A stretch of 64,000 bases of DNA from NCBI RefSeq assembly GCF_008086175.1, contig NZ_VSKM01000005.1, positions 1-64,000 of the forward strand, given 5' to 3'. Position numbers and translations under genes: made by a program. Each line of letters starts with the position of its first letter. The stretch's first letter is position 1. Positions 46,758-56,019 of this stretch are shown here, in pieces. The notes beneath the pieces are model-generated. The model was not told the DNA's origin. It did not search any database and saw only the letters and a program-made list of their open reading frames with translations. This DNA is from Bizionia saleffrena (GTDB taxonomy: Bacteria; Bacteroidota; Bacteroidia; Flavobacteriales; Flavobacteriaceae).

Positions 46758-47879
46758 ATGAAAATTAATTCAATACAAAATCTAGTCGTGCTAAGTTTAG
46801 TGCTTATTTTATCAAGCTGTGGCAAAAACGAACCACAACAAAAGGCACCGCAAGTATTACCATTCCCGGTGTTTACAGTAGGGCATAAAACGATAACATC
46901 TTACAATAGTTTCCCAACTCGAATTGAGGGGGAGGTAAATAGTGATGTTAGACCTAAAATTTCTGGATACATAAAAAATGTATTGGTAGATGAAGGTGAA
47001 ATTGTAAAACAAGGTCAGTTATTATTCAAATTAGAAACGGCTTCTTTAAGCCAGGATGCCGAAGCTTCAAAAGCGAATGTAAATGCGGCACAAGTTGAGG
47101 TGGATAAACTAAGACCGTTAGTAGAAAAAAACATTATTAGTAACGTACAACTGGAAACGGCAAAAGCGCGATTAGCACAAGCAAAAAGTAGTTATAACGG
47201 TGTTACTGCCAATATTAATTATGCCAATGTAAAAAGTCCGGTAGACGGTGTTGTCGGTTCTATAAATTTCAGAAAGGGCGCTTTAGTAAGTGCTCAAGAC
47301 CCTATGCCTATAACTAATGTCTCTTCTATTGAAAATGTGATCGCGTATTTCTCAATGAACGAAAAACAATTTATAGAGTTTATGGCTGCAGCCGAAGGAG
47401 AATCGTATCAAGATAAAATTTCAAAATTTCCGAAAGTGAAATTAAAATTAGCAAATGGTGCGTTTTACGAACAAGAAGGAACGATAGAAACCATTACAGG
47501 AGATATCAATCAACAAACCGGAACGATCACGTTTAGAGCTAAGTTTTCAAATAAAACAGGTTTACTTAGAAATGGAAGTAGCGGAACCGTTTTAGTGCCT
47601 AAAACGTTTAAAAATGCTATAGTAGTTCCAGCAGAATCGACATTTGAAAAACAAGGAAAGTACTACGTTTATCGTGTTCAAGGTGATTCTTTAATAGTTA
47701 AGACTATTTCGGTAAAAGCAACAGCCAACCGATTATATATTATCGACAGCGGTATAGAAGAAGGTGAAACTATATTAGCAAAAGGAATTAATAAAGTAGG
47801 CCCTGGAAGTAAAATAAAACCTATACCAATGGCAATGGATAGTATTATAAATTCATTTAATACCGTTTTTAAATCGTAA
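46758..47879 (+). CDS. RND efflux periplasmic adaptor (membrane fusion) lipoprotein
   Basis: The 373 residues have a lipoprotein signal (Cys21 in SSCGK). The barrel-sandwich, alpha-hairpin and beta-barrel layout of AcrA/MexA follows (VKSPVDGVVGSINFRKGALV and PVFTVGHKTI near the start). It links the inner-membrane pump to the outer-membrane channel. It starts 11 bases after the regulator gene. Confidence 0.95.
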   Translation: MKINSIQNLVVLSLVLILSSCGKNEPQQKAPQVLPFPVFTVGHKTITSYNSFPTRIEGEVNSDVRPKISGYIKNVLVDEGEIVKQGQLLFKLETASLSQDAEASKANVNAAQVEVDKLRPLVEKNIISNVQLETAKARLAQAKSSYNGVTANINYANVKSPVDGVVGSINFRKGALVSAQDPMPITNVSSIENVIAYFSMNEKQFIEFMAAAEGESYQDKISKFPKVKLKLANGAFYEQEGTIETITGDINQQTGTITFRAKFSNKTGLLRNGSSGTVLVPKTFKNAIVVPAESTFEKQGKYYVYRVQGDSLIVKTISVKATANRLYIIDSGIEEGETILAKGINKVGPGSKIKPIPMAMDSIINSFNTVFKS

Positions 47880-47883
47880 AAGT

Positions 47884-50800
47884 ATGTTTAAGAAATTTAT
47901 AGAAAGACCGGTATTATCCACGGTCATATCCATCGTCATAGTTATTTTGGGAGTCTTAGGATTAACCCAATTACCAGTAACTCAATATCCTGATATTGCA
48001 CCGCCAACGGTACAAGTAAATGCGTCTTACCCAGGGGCGAACGCAGAAACGATACTAGAAAGTGTTATTGTGCCTATCGAGGAACAAATTAATGGTGTGG
48101 AGGGCATGACATACATAACCTCTACAGCGAGTAACTCGGGGTCTGCCTCTATTCAAGTGTTTTTTGAGCAAGGTTACGATGCAGATATTGCAGCGGTAAA
48201 CGTTCAGAACAGAGTGTCTCGTGCTAATGCCTTATTACCATCTGAGGTAACACGTGCAGGAGTTATTACAGCTAAACAACAAAATTCAGCATTATTATAT
48301 GCGGCTTTATATTCTGAAAACCCCGAATACGACGATACCTATATTCAGAATTATTTAAATATTAATGTCATCCCAGAACTACAACGTATTAACGGTGTGG
48401 GAGCGGTAAATGTTTTTGGAGCTAAAAATTACGCGATGCGTATTTGGTTGGATCCAGCAAAAATGGCGGCTTATAAGTTAGAGCCCAAAGAGGTTACACA
48501 AGCTATTAATGAGCAAAGTTTAGAAGCGGCCGCTGGATCTCTAGGTCAGAATGCAGGGAAATCTTTCGAGTATGTTATAAAATATAAAGGCCGTTATAAA
48601 ACCGCCGAGGAATATGGTAATGTCGTTGTAAAAGCTTTAGGTAACGGTCAGTATTTAAGAGTTAAAGACGTTGCTAAGGTAGAGCTTGACGCGTTTTCTT
48701 ATTCTTCGTTATCCCGTTCTAAAGGGTTTCCAGCACTAAACTTTGGTGTGTTTCAAACGCCAGGGTCTAATGCACAAGATATTATTGAAGATATTTATGA
48801 GAAGTTAGATGACTTAAAAGAAGATTTCCCGGAAGGAATCGATTACTTAGTTAATTACGATACCAATAAATTCTTAACGGCATCTATTGGAAAAGTAAAA
48901 ACCACTTTAATCGAAGCCTTTTTATTGGTGTTTCTTGTAGTGTTTATCTTTTTACAAGATTTTAAATCTACTTTAATACCAGCGATTGCAGTTCCTGTTT
49001 CAATTATAGGAACCTTCTTTTTCTTAAATGTTTTTGGGTATTCTATAAACCTATTAACGTTGTTCGCTTTAATTCTCGCCATTGGTATTGTAGTCGATGA
49101 TGCCATTGTGGTCGTCGAGGCTGTTCACGCTAAACTGGAAGGCGGCTATACAGATGCTAAAAAAGCGTCTATTTCGGCGATGAGCGAAATTAGCGGCGCG
49201 ATCGTATCGATTACTTTAGTAATGATGGCGGTATTTGTTCCGATTACGTTTATTAAGGGCCCCTCAGGAGTGTTTTATGAACAATTTGGGGTGACTTTAA
49301 TTATAGCTATATTTATTTCAGCATTAAATGCATTAACCTTAACACCTGCTTTGTGTGCTATTTTCTTAAAACCACGTAAAGACAGTCCTAATAAAAAGAA
49401 AAGTGTTTTACAACGCTTTTACGATGCTTTTAATGCAGGATTTAATGCGACAACCAATAAATACGTAGCTTCATTAGGTTTTTTATTAAAGCATAAGTGG
49501 ATTACAGTAGTAATATTAGGAATTAGTGTTTTCGGTATTTTCTGGATGAATAATAATATCCGTACAGGATTTGTACCCACAGAAGACCGTGGTGTTATTT
49601 TTATGAATGCGGAATTGCCTCCAGGGTCGTCGTTAGATCGCTCCTTTGAAGTAACGGAAAAACTATATGAAAGCATTAAGAACATAAAAGGAATTAAAGG
49701 CGCTTCGTTTATTAGTGGTCGAAACTTCTTCTCTGGTGAAGGAAGCTCGAATGCAATGGGCTTTATAATTCTTGAAGGGTGGGAAGACCGGACGACGGAA
49801 GACGAATCTGTAGATGCTATTATCGGACAATTATTTGGGAAGTCAGCGATGATTCCGGATGCTAAAATTTTGTTTTTCACACCTCCAAGTGTCCCCGGTT
49901 TTGGTAGTGCTGATGGTTTTGAAATGCGATTATTAGATCGTGCAGCCAACCCGTTAACAGAACTAGATGCGACAGCAACCGAATTTGTAGGTCTGCTAAA
50001 TCAACAACCCGAAATTGGTTTCGCATCGAATTCATTCAGTACTAATTTTCCGCAATTAGAGTTAGATATAAATATCGAGCGTGCCGAAGAAGCCGGTATC
50101 GCAACCAGTTCAATTTTATCTGCATTGCAAGGGTATATTGGTGGTAATTATGTGGCCGATTTTAGTCGCTTTGGTAAACAGTTCCGCGTGTTTGTACAAA
50201 CGCTACCGGAAGATAGAACAGACGAAGAGAGCTTAAACAGTATGTTTGTAAAAACACCTAGTGGTGAGATGACTCCAATTTCGCAATTTGTAACCTTAAA
50301 CAGAACTTATGGGCCGCAAACTGTAAACCGTTTTAACTTGTTTAACGCTGTTACGGTAAACGGTTCTACAGCGCCAGGTTATAGTTCCGGAGATGCGATT
50401 GCTAAAATTAATTCGCTGGCAAAAGAAAGTCTGCCAGAAGGTTATAAAGTAGAATATTCAGGAATTACAAGAGAGGAGATTGCCTCTTCTGGTCAGTCAA
50501 CTGTTATTTTTATGATTAGTATTCTGTTCGTGTATTTCTTTTTAGCGGCACAATACGAGAGTTATTTTTTACCATTAGCAGTCATTCTATCGTTACCAAT
50601 TGGTGTCGCTGGGGCGTATTTAACAACTTATTTCTCAGGCTTGGAGAATAATATTTATTTTCAAATTGCTTTAATAATGCTGTTGGGTCTGTTAGCTAAG
50701 AATGCGATTTTAATTGTAGAGTTCGCTATTCAAAGACGACAACAAGGCTTGTCGCTTGTTGATGCGGCCATCGATGGTGCAAAAGTAAGATTGCGTCCTA

Positions 50801-51039
50801 TTTTAATGACGTCTTTCGCCTTTATCTTAGGGTTATTACCTCTAGTTTTAGCAAAAGGAGTCGGTGCAGAAGGAAACAATTCTATTGGAACTGGTGCCGC
50901 TGGAGGGTTATTAATAGGAACCATTGTTGGGGTATTTATTATACCAGTATTGTATGTGGTTTTCCAATGGTTACAAGAACGCTTTACGGGTGCTCCAGTA
51001 GTAGAGAACACGAATGAAACACCTTCAGAAATTAATTAA
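47884..51039 (+). CDS. RND multidrug efflux pump, HAE1 family
   Basis: The 1051 residues form a full-length AcrB-type transporter with twelve membrane segments. The proton-relay Asp pair is Asp405-Asp406 in IGIVVDDAIVVVE. The opening FIERPVLSTVISIVIVILG and the porter-domain motifs match HAE1. It exports hydrophobic and amphiphilic compounds by proton antiport; the substrates are not known. The gene starts 4 bases after the adaptor gene. Confidence 0.97.
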   Translation: MFKKFIERPVLSTVISIVIVILGVLGLTQLPVTQYPDIAPPTVQVNASYPGANAETILESVIVPIEEQINGVEGMTYITSTASNSGSASIQVFFEQGYDADIAAVNVQNRVSRANALLPSEVTRAGVITAKQQNSALLYAALYSENPEYDDTYIQNYLNINVIPELQRINGVGAVNVFGAKNYAMRIWLDPAKMAAYKLEPKEVTQAINEQSLEAAAGSLGQNAGKSFEYVIKYKGRYKTAEEYGNVVVKALGNGQYLRVKDVAKVELDAFSYSSLSRSKGFPALNFGVFQTPGSNAQDIIEDIYEKLDDLKEDFPEGIDYLVNYDTNKFLTASIGKVKTTLIEAFLLVFLVVFIFLQDFKSTLIPAIAVPVSIIGTFFFLNVFGYSINLLTLFALILAIGIVVDDAIVVVEAVHAKLEGGYTDAKKASISAMSEISGAIVSITLVMMAVFVPITFIKGPSGVFYEQFGVTLIIAIFISALNALTLTPALCAIFLKPRKDSPNKKKSVLQRFYDAFNAGFNATTNKYVASLGFLLKHKWITVVILGISVFGIFWMNNNIRTGFVPTEDRGVIFMNAELPPGSSLDRSFEVTEKLYESIKNIKGIKGASFISGRNFFSGEGSSNAMGFIILEGWEDRTTEDESVDAIIGQLFGKSAMIPDAKILFFTPPSVPGFGSADGFEMRLLDRAANPLTELDATATEFVGLLNQQPEIGFASNSFSTNFPQLELDINIERAEEAGIATSSILSALQGYIGGNYVADFSRFGKQFRVFVQTLPEDRTDEESLNSMFVKTPSGEMTPISQFVTLNRTYGPQTVNRFNLFNAVTVNGSTAPGYSSGDAIAKINSLAKESLPEGYKVEYSGITREEIASSGQSTVIFMISILFVYFFLAAQYESYFLPLAVILSLPIGVAGAYLTTYFSGLENNIYFQIALIMLLGLLAKNAILIVEFAIQRRQQGLSLVDAAIDGAKVRLRPILMTSFAFILGLLPLVLAKGVGAEGNNSIGTGAAGGLLIGTIVGVFIIPVLYVVFQWLQERFTGAPVVENTNETPSEIN

Positions 51040-51041
51040 TT

Positions 51042-52448
51042 ATGAGAAAACAAAGTTTATATAATATAGTCCTTTTATTAGGTGCGTCTTTTGTGTTAAC
51101 CTCTTGCTTTGTTGCAAAAGAATACGAACGACCAGCTTTACAAGAAACGGAAGCGTTATACCGTACCGATAATTTGCCAACCGATAGTTTATCGATGGCT
51201 GAGGTGTCGTGGACCACGATGTTTACAGATCCGTATTTAAAGCAGTATATAGAAGAAGGCTTACAGAATAATATTGATGTAAGAATCGCTCTTCAGCAAC
51301 TCGCAGCTGCCGAAGCTTATGCTTTACAAGGCAAAGCGGGCTATTTCCCTACGCTAAGTGCGGGAGCGAGTATTACACACCAAGAATTGTCTAAAAACAG
51401 TCAATTTGGAGCGTTTTTGGCGGATACCTCTACCGATCAGTTTGATTTAACAGCTAATTTATCTTGGGAAGCAGATATTTGGGGTAAAATAAGAAGTAAT
51501 AAGCGGGCGACACAAGCGGCTTATTTACAAAGTGTTGCAGGACATCAAGCCGTAAAAACGCAACTTATTTCTAGTATTGCTATCGCCTATTACAATTTAT
51601 TGGCTTTAGATACTCAGTTAGAGATTACTAAGCAAACAATTTTAACGCGAGATAGTAGTGTGGTTACTATTAAGGCACTAAAAGACGCCGGGCAAGTTAC
51701 GCAAGTAGCAGTAGACCAGAATATCGCACAATATAATAATGCAAAAGCGTTGCAAATAGACTTAGAAACGGCAATCTTTAAGATGGAGAATACCTTGAGT
51801 ATTTTGTTGGGAAAAGGCCCTCAAGAATTTGAAAGAAGCACTTTAGGCGTTCAAGATATCGATGAAGACATTCGTTTGGGAGTGCCAGCAACTTTATTAA
51901 GTAATCGCCCAGATGTTATGGCGGCAGAATACGGTTTAATACAATCGTTTGAGCTGACTAATGTCGCACGTAGTAATTTTTACCCGTCGCTTAAATTAAC
52001 GGCTACGGGCGGATTTCAAAGTCTGGAATTAGATAAGTTATTAAGTGCAAACTCACTTTTTGCATCGCTTGTTGGTGGTTTAACGCAACCGTTGTTTAAT
52101 CAGCGAAAAATAAAGACTCAAAATGAAGTGGCTATTGCCCAAAAAGAGCAAGCTTTACTGCAATTTAAGAAAATACTATTAGTGGCAGGAACAGAAGTGT
52201 CTAATGCCTTATACACCTACGAAGCTGAAACTAAAAAAATAGAATTTAGAGAATTGGAAGTCGCAGCATTAAAGAACGCGGAAGCCAATTCTGAAGAATT
52301 GCTTAAAAACGGTTATGCCAATTATTTAGATTTATTAACGGCAAGACAAAGTGCGTTAAGTGCCGAATTAAATAGTGTAGACAGTAAATTACAGCAACTC
52401 ATTGCTATGGTTAATTTATATGAAGCTTTAGGTGGCGGTTGGAAATAA
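51042..52448 (+). CDS. Outer-membrane efflux channel (OprM/NodT family lipoprotein)
   Basis: The 468 residues begin with a lipoprotein signal (Cys22 in LTSC) and have the two-fold outer-membrane-factor helical repeats (LSNRPDVMAAEYGLIQSF and the second half ending LYEALGGGWK). It starts 2 bases after the pump stop codon and completes the tripartite pump. Confidence 0.95.
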   Translation: MRKQSLYNIVLLLGASFVLTSCFVAKEYERPALQETEALYRTDNLPTDSLSMAEVSWTTMFTDPYLKQYIEEGLQNNIDVRIALQQLAAAEAYALQGKAGYFPTLSAGASITHQELSKNSQFGAFLADTSTDQFDLTANLSWEADIWGKIRSNKRATQAAYLQSVAGHQAVKTQLISSIAIAYYNLLALDTQLEITKQTILTRDSSVVTIKALKDAGQVTQVAVDQNIAQYNNAKALQIDLETAIFKMENTLSILLGKGPQEFERSTLGVQDIDEDIRLGVPATLLSNRPDVMAAEYGLIQSFELTNVARSNFYPSLKLTATGGFQSLELDKLLSANSLFASLVGGLTQPLFNQRKIKTQNEVAIAQKEQALLQFKKILLVAGTEVSNALYTYEAETKKIEFRELEVAALKNAEANSEELLKNGYANYLDLLTARQSALSAELNSVDSKLQQLIAMVNLYEALGGGWK

Positions 52449-52605
52449 GTAAATGAAGAAACAGAAAAGCGATTTTTTGGAAGGTTCAATTCTGAACGTC
52501 CAAAATTACAAAGCGTATGTTTTAATCGATTAGTTTACAACTGAAATTAAAGAAATTACAGAGCAACACACTAACGTGGGTAGTGTATCTATTACTTTAA
52601 TTTAT

Positions 52606-52647
52606 AAAAGAGGGTTTTGAGTAGTAAAATACTTAAAACCCTCTTTT
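52606..52647 (+). terminator. Terminator downstream of the efflux operon
   Basis: AAAAGAGGGTTTTGAGTA and the reverse arm TACTTAAAACCCTCTTTT pair with one bulge. The arms are A- and T-rich at their ends, so it may work in both directions. It lies about 160 bases after the outer-membrane channel gene. Confidence 0.75.
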
Positions 52648-52952
52648 CTGTTTGCAATAAAAAGGAATTACCACACGTGGATTTGGCTATAGAAGTCTTT
52701 AGAAAATATTTAGTATTTGCTCTTGTGTTTATAGAGCTTAGAGTAACCTAAAGCGGAAGGACACCTAAGGCTGGCTATAAATATAAAATTAATTCCTGAG
52801 TTGTGCTTTATAAGAATTGGAGCCGTTTCTGTTAAGTAAAATTCTCTTTTTAACGTCTTTGCTTTAAACGTTATTTTAGAGCATAGTATAATCTGTCATT
52901 TAAGAGCGATAATAACGGTACCGTATTCTAGCCCTTATTTTGAATAGATTTG

Positions 52953-52960
52953 TATTTTTG
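52953..52960 (+). promoter_or_regulatory. -7 element four bases before a start codon
   Basis: TATTTTTG matches TAnnTTTG. Only four bases separate it from the ATG at 52965, so the inferred transcription start would fall at or next to the start codon. Confidence 0.5.
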
Positions 52961-52964
52961 CAGT

Positions 52965-53360
52965 ATGAAAAAAGATATCGAAATTCCAAAAGTTGAAGGT
53001 GTTTATGTGGCTATTGTCAACGAATACAACGCGATTTATAAAACGCAGGACTGGAACGCTTACATTATTAATGACAATGATGCCGATTTAGAAATGGTAA
53101 TTATTGTTACCGATGGCTATTCGGAAAGCAAGATAACGTCTAAGTTTCGCAAGAAAGTAGAGGTGCTACCAAAAAAGAGTTACGCTAAAATTGAAATGAT
53201 TCAAGAAGAATTATTTACGTTAAACAATCAATTTAAAGTCACCTATTTTAAAGACAACACGATGTTCGATAAGGTGTACACGTTTAAAAAGAATACTATT
53301 AATTTAGAGGCCTTGCAAGCGGTGCCGCTTATGGAAGCTCGCGGTGTTGTTGCCAAGTAA
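52965..53360 (+). CDS. Conserved cytoplasmic protein of unknown function
   Basis: From the ATG at 52965 (MKKDIEIPKVEGVYVAIV) the protein has 131 residues; the earlier in-frame TTG at 52950 lies inside the -7 region and is rejected. The pattern is mostly beta strands (NAYIINDNDADLEMVIIVTDG, KSYAKIEMI, NQFKVTYFKDN). No domain is recognised. I recall similar proteins in other Flavobacteriaceae, sometimes carrying misleading tRNA-synthetase names, but nothing here supports that activity. Confidence 0.8.
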   Translation: MKKDIEIPKVEGVYVAIVNEYNAIYKTQDWNAYIINDNDADLEMVIIVTDGYSESKITSKFRKKVEVLPKKSYAKIEMIQEELFTLNNQFKVTYFKDNTMFDKVYTFKKNTINLEALQAVPLMEARGVVAK

Positions 53361-53400
53361 TGGGAGCAGTGCTGTTACGTAAATTACATAAACACAGAGA

Positions 53401-53556
53401 ATGAAAAAAATAAGCGCTATTGGGTTTAATTTAGTGGTAGTAGGCGCTATTGTACGCTTTTATTTCGATAGTGACGGCATCGACTTTATTACTGGGTTTT
53501 TATTAGGGGCGGGCATTGCTTTAATAGTAGTAGGACTAATTAAAAAGAAAGTCTAA
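53401..53556 (+). CDS. Small membrane protein, 51 residues
   Basis: This short gene reads MKKISAIGFNLVVVGAIVRF, then a polar turn (DSDGIDF) and a second hydrophobic segment followed by KKKV. The two membrane segments form a hairpin. It follows the preceding gene by 40 bases on the same strand. Coding character is clear although the length is small; the function is unknown. Confidence 0.7.
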   Translation: MKKISAIGFNLVVVGAIVRFYFDSDGIDFITGFLLGAGIALIVVGLIKKKV

Positions 53557-53630
53557 ATCTTTTAAAATAAGTTTTAAATAATTAATGATAATCTTAAACC
53601 CTAAAACAGTCTCGTTTTACGTCAATCTCC

Positions 53631-53713
53631 GCGTTAGGGATTGCAGCATAAATCCTTTTGGCGTGGGACGAGCCAAAAGATTGGAGCGTAAAGCCCGACC
53701 TTTGGTAACGCCC
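53631..53713 (-). repeat. Interspersed structured repeat, copy 2 (inverted)
   Basis: The element begins on the minus strand with GGGCGTTACC and ends with TAACGC. The hairpins are ACC-AAA-GGT, CTTTTGGC/GCCAAAAG and GGATT/AATCC; the outer stem GCGTTA/TAACGC is the same as in copy 1. It lies between the 51-residue membrane protein gene and gpsA, which converge. Confidence 0.85.
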
Positions 53714-53745
53714 AAAAAGCAAATGTAAATCGGTTTAAGGTGTTA

Positions 53746-54747
53746 CTAATCGAGTTTGTCGGCGAGTTTTATAAATTCTTTTTTAGGATCTTTCCCTTGG
53801 TATAGAATATTGTAAACGGTGTCTATAATGTGAATTTTGGTTTTCTTTTTATTATTTTGATTAATTAAGTAAGCGCTTTTGGTGGCATAATAGCCTTCGG
53901 CAACCATACTCATTTCCATTTGTGCCGATTTTACGGTGTAGCCTTTTCCAATCATATTACCGAACATACGGTTTCTAGAAAATAAAGAGTAACCAGTAAC
54001 GAGCAAATCGCCTAAGTACGCCGAGTTGTTAATGTTGCGTTTCATTTTATGTTTTTTCTTTATAAAACGCTTCATTTCGCGAATGGCGTTACTCATTAAC
54101 ACACTTTGGAAATTGTCACCATAGCCCAATCCGTGAGCAATACCGGCGGCTATGGCATAAATATTTTTAAGCATAACGGCGTATTCGGTACCAATGACGT
54201 CGTCGCTAATTTTTGTTTTAATATAATCGCTAGACAGGGCGTTGGCAATGTATTGCGCTTTGGTAGCGTCGTCGCACGAGATGGTGAGGTACGAAAGACG
54301 CTCTAAAGCGACTTCTTCTGCGTGGCAAGGGCCAGCAATGACAGCGATGTTCTCGAAAGGTACATTATAGGTGTCATGAAAATGCTCGCCTAAAAGCAAA
54401 CCAGTTTCTGGAATAATACCTTTTATTGCCGAAACGACTGTTTTATTGGTGATGTCGACCGTTAATTTTTCTAATTCTGAATAGATAAAAGCAGAGGGAA
54501 TAACAAATATTAAAACATCGGCATAGTTAGCGATTTCGTTAATATCGTTACTTAGTTTTAATTGCTCTAAACGAAACTCTACAGAGCTTAAGTAACTAGG
54601 GTTGTGCTGCTCCTTAATTAAATGTTCTTTTGCATACACACTGCGCATATACCAGCCTACCTCGGCTTGGTTCTCGCATAACATTTTTACTATTGCGGTG
54701 GCCCAACTTCCAGATCCAAAAACGGCATATTTTAATTCGTTGCTCAT
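53746..54747 (-). CDS. gpsA: NAD(P)H-dependent glycerol-3-phosphate dehydrogenase
   Basis: The 333 residues have the nucleotide-binding glycine motif GSGSWATA near the N-terminus (11-18). GpsA motifs follow, including GPCHAEEVA, EYAVMLKNIYAIAAGIAHGLGYGDN and GDLLVTGYSLFSRNRMFG. It makes sn-glycerol 3-phosphate from dihydroxyacetone phosphate for phospholipid synthesis. Confidence 0.96.
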   Translation of the reverse strand: MSNELKYAVFGSGSWATAIVKMLCENQAEVGWYMRSVYAKEHLIKEQHNPSYLSSVEFRLEQLKLSNDINEIANYADVLIFVIPSAFIYSELEKLTVDITNKTVVSAIKGIIPETGLLLGEHFHDTYNVPFENIAVIAGPCHAEEVALERLSYLTISCDDATKAQYIANALSSDYIKTKISDDVIGTEYAVMLKNIYAIAAGIAHGLGYGDNFQSVLMSNAIREMKRFIKKKHKMKRNINNSAYLGDLLVTGYSLFSRNRMFGNMIGKGYTVKSAQMEMSMVAEGYYATKSAYLINQNNKKKTKIHIIDTVYNILYQGKDPKKEFIKLADKLD

Positions 54748-54787
54748 ATTCTCTTTTTAAAACCTATAGTGTCTTTAAAGTAAGCTT

Positions 54788-54803
54788 CAAAAATACAAAA
54801 ATA
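54788..54803 (-). promoter_or_regulatory. Tandem -7 elements upstream of gpsA
   Basis: On the minus strand TATTTTTG occurs twice in a row (54796-54803 and 54788-54795), 40-48 bases before the gpsA start. Either could serve. Confidence 0.5.
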
Positions 54804-54895
54804 TTAATGATAGCTAAACCCTTGTTACAATAGCTTTTCTATTTCTGGCACAACTTTTGAAAAACGTTAAATAGCAATCCATAAAAACGACAGTT

Positions 54896-55846
54896 ATGAA
54901 ACAATTAAAACGAATTCTTGGTGTAGTGCTTTTGGCACTAATAGTAACGTCTTGCCAAACCGATGTAATTGTTCAAGACGATTATGTACAAACGACGCCA
55001 CCGCCGTTATCTTTAAATCAAGTACTAAATTCTTACGAGCTTTGGTATGTAGATATTAATGAAACCATAGGGTATGGAGAAACACCGTTTTTACAAATCG
55101 CATTTACCGTATCGTTTAGAAATGGCGTGTTGTATGCAAATAATAATTTAGTGGGTATTGGCAGTCAAGGCAACGGCTTTGGTATTGCGATAGGGTATTA
55201 CGACGCGTATAATAGAATTTTAGATACCGATCATGACATTGACGGTTTTGATACTTTTGATGTGTATCAAATAGATTATAATACCATTGAATTATATAAC
55301 CCGTATACGGATACGTCTTATTTCTTAAACGGATCGCAGCGTGCAACATTTGATTATGATTATGTGTTTTATGATAATATTCATTATTTTTTACAAGAAT
55401 ATGAAGCTTGGGAGAAAACATTTACTAGTAATTATGGTGCATTAAATGCTTTTGATGATGAAAACTATTTACAGTTTTTAGCAGGAGGTAACGATGTAAC
55501 CTTTAGAAGCTCTCAAGACGTAGCTAACACTCCCCCAAACTCATTGTATTGGGATTTTACAGGAGTTTATGGCGTTGGAGATGTAGTGGGGAATAGGTAC
55601 TTAAAAACGCTAACTCTCGATTATGATTATTTCGATAATGAATTTTTTGAGTTGGATGTTAAAAACGACCAAACTATAGAACTTTTTCATGCCGATTCTG
55701 GAACGCTTTATAGATTTAAAGGTCGCGGATATATTCAGTATTTAAAAGAGGGCACGACTATAAATACCACTAAAACCTCGGGAGATAAAAAAAGAAAGCA
55801 GCGCACAATTAAAAAAGAAAATGCGCGTAACAGTACAAGAAATTAA
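54896..55846 (+). CDS. Lipoprotein of unknown function
   Basis: The 316 residues start with a lipoprotein signal peptide (Cys20 in VTSCQTD). The mature part is rich in Tyr, Asp and Asn and looks all-beta, with an internal similarity between FNGVLYANNNL-type strands and the second half (ELYNPYTDTSYFLNG versus ELFHADSGTLYRFKG). The tail is very basic (KKRKQRTIKKENARNS). No known domain is visible. It is expected at the outer membrane. A terminator follows. Confidence 0.8.
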   Translation: MKQLKRILGVVLLALIVTSCQTDVIVQDDYVQTTPPPLSLNQVLNSYELWYVDINETIGYGETPFLQIAFTVSFRNGVLYANNNLVGIGSQGNGFGIAIGYYDAYNRILDTDHDIDGFDTFDVYQIDYNTIELYNPYTDTSYFLNGSQRATFDYDYVFYDNIHYFLQEYEAWEKTFTSNYGALNAFDDENYLQFLAGGNDVTFRSSQDVANTPPNSLYWDFTGVYGVGDVVGNRYLKTLTLDYDYFDNEFFELDVKNDQTIELFHADSGTLYRFKGRGYIQYLKEGTTINTTKTSGDKKRKQRTIKKENARNSTRN

Positions 55847-55872
55847 TAATTTTTTATTAATTAGATAAACCT

Positions 55873-55910
55873 AGAACTACTCAGCCTAAAATGGTTAAGT
55901 AGTTTTTTTT
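55873..55910 (+). terminator. Terminator after the lipoprotein gene
   Basis: AACTACT and AGTAGTT pair, with an inner GCC/GGT pair, followed by eight T. Confidence 0.75.
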
Positions 55911-56019
55911 CTTGTTTAGTCGCTATTAATTCCTCTTAATAATAGGAATTAAGAAAGATTTTTTTAAACTTTACAACAAGTGAGCACGCGAATTATTAAC
56001 GATAAAATCAATAAACATT

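Larger units (their letters stand above)
52449..52964. other. Gene-poor stretch with terminator and possible relic ORF
   Basis: The stretch after the efflux operon holds a short reading frame starting at 52453 that is interrupted by TAG after 26 codons and continues in frame for 28 more codons to TGA near 52620 (see findings), then a strong hairpin (52606-52647). The remaining about 300 bases (52650-52950) show no gene, and I see only AT-rich sequence there. Confidence 0.5.

Noticed and set aside
49419-49949. 176-codon minus-strand frame inside the RND pump gene
   Set aside because: It is antisense to conserved AcrB-type sequence and has no domain of its own.
52566-52584. Small inverted repeat ACACTA/TAGTGT as an operator
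   Set aside because: It lies within the broken reading frame, is only six bases per arm, and has no promoter next to it.
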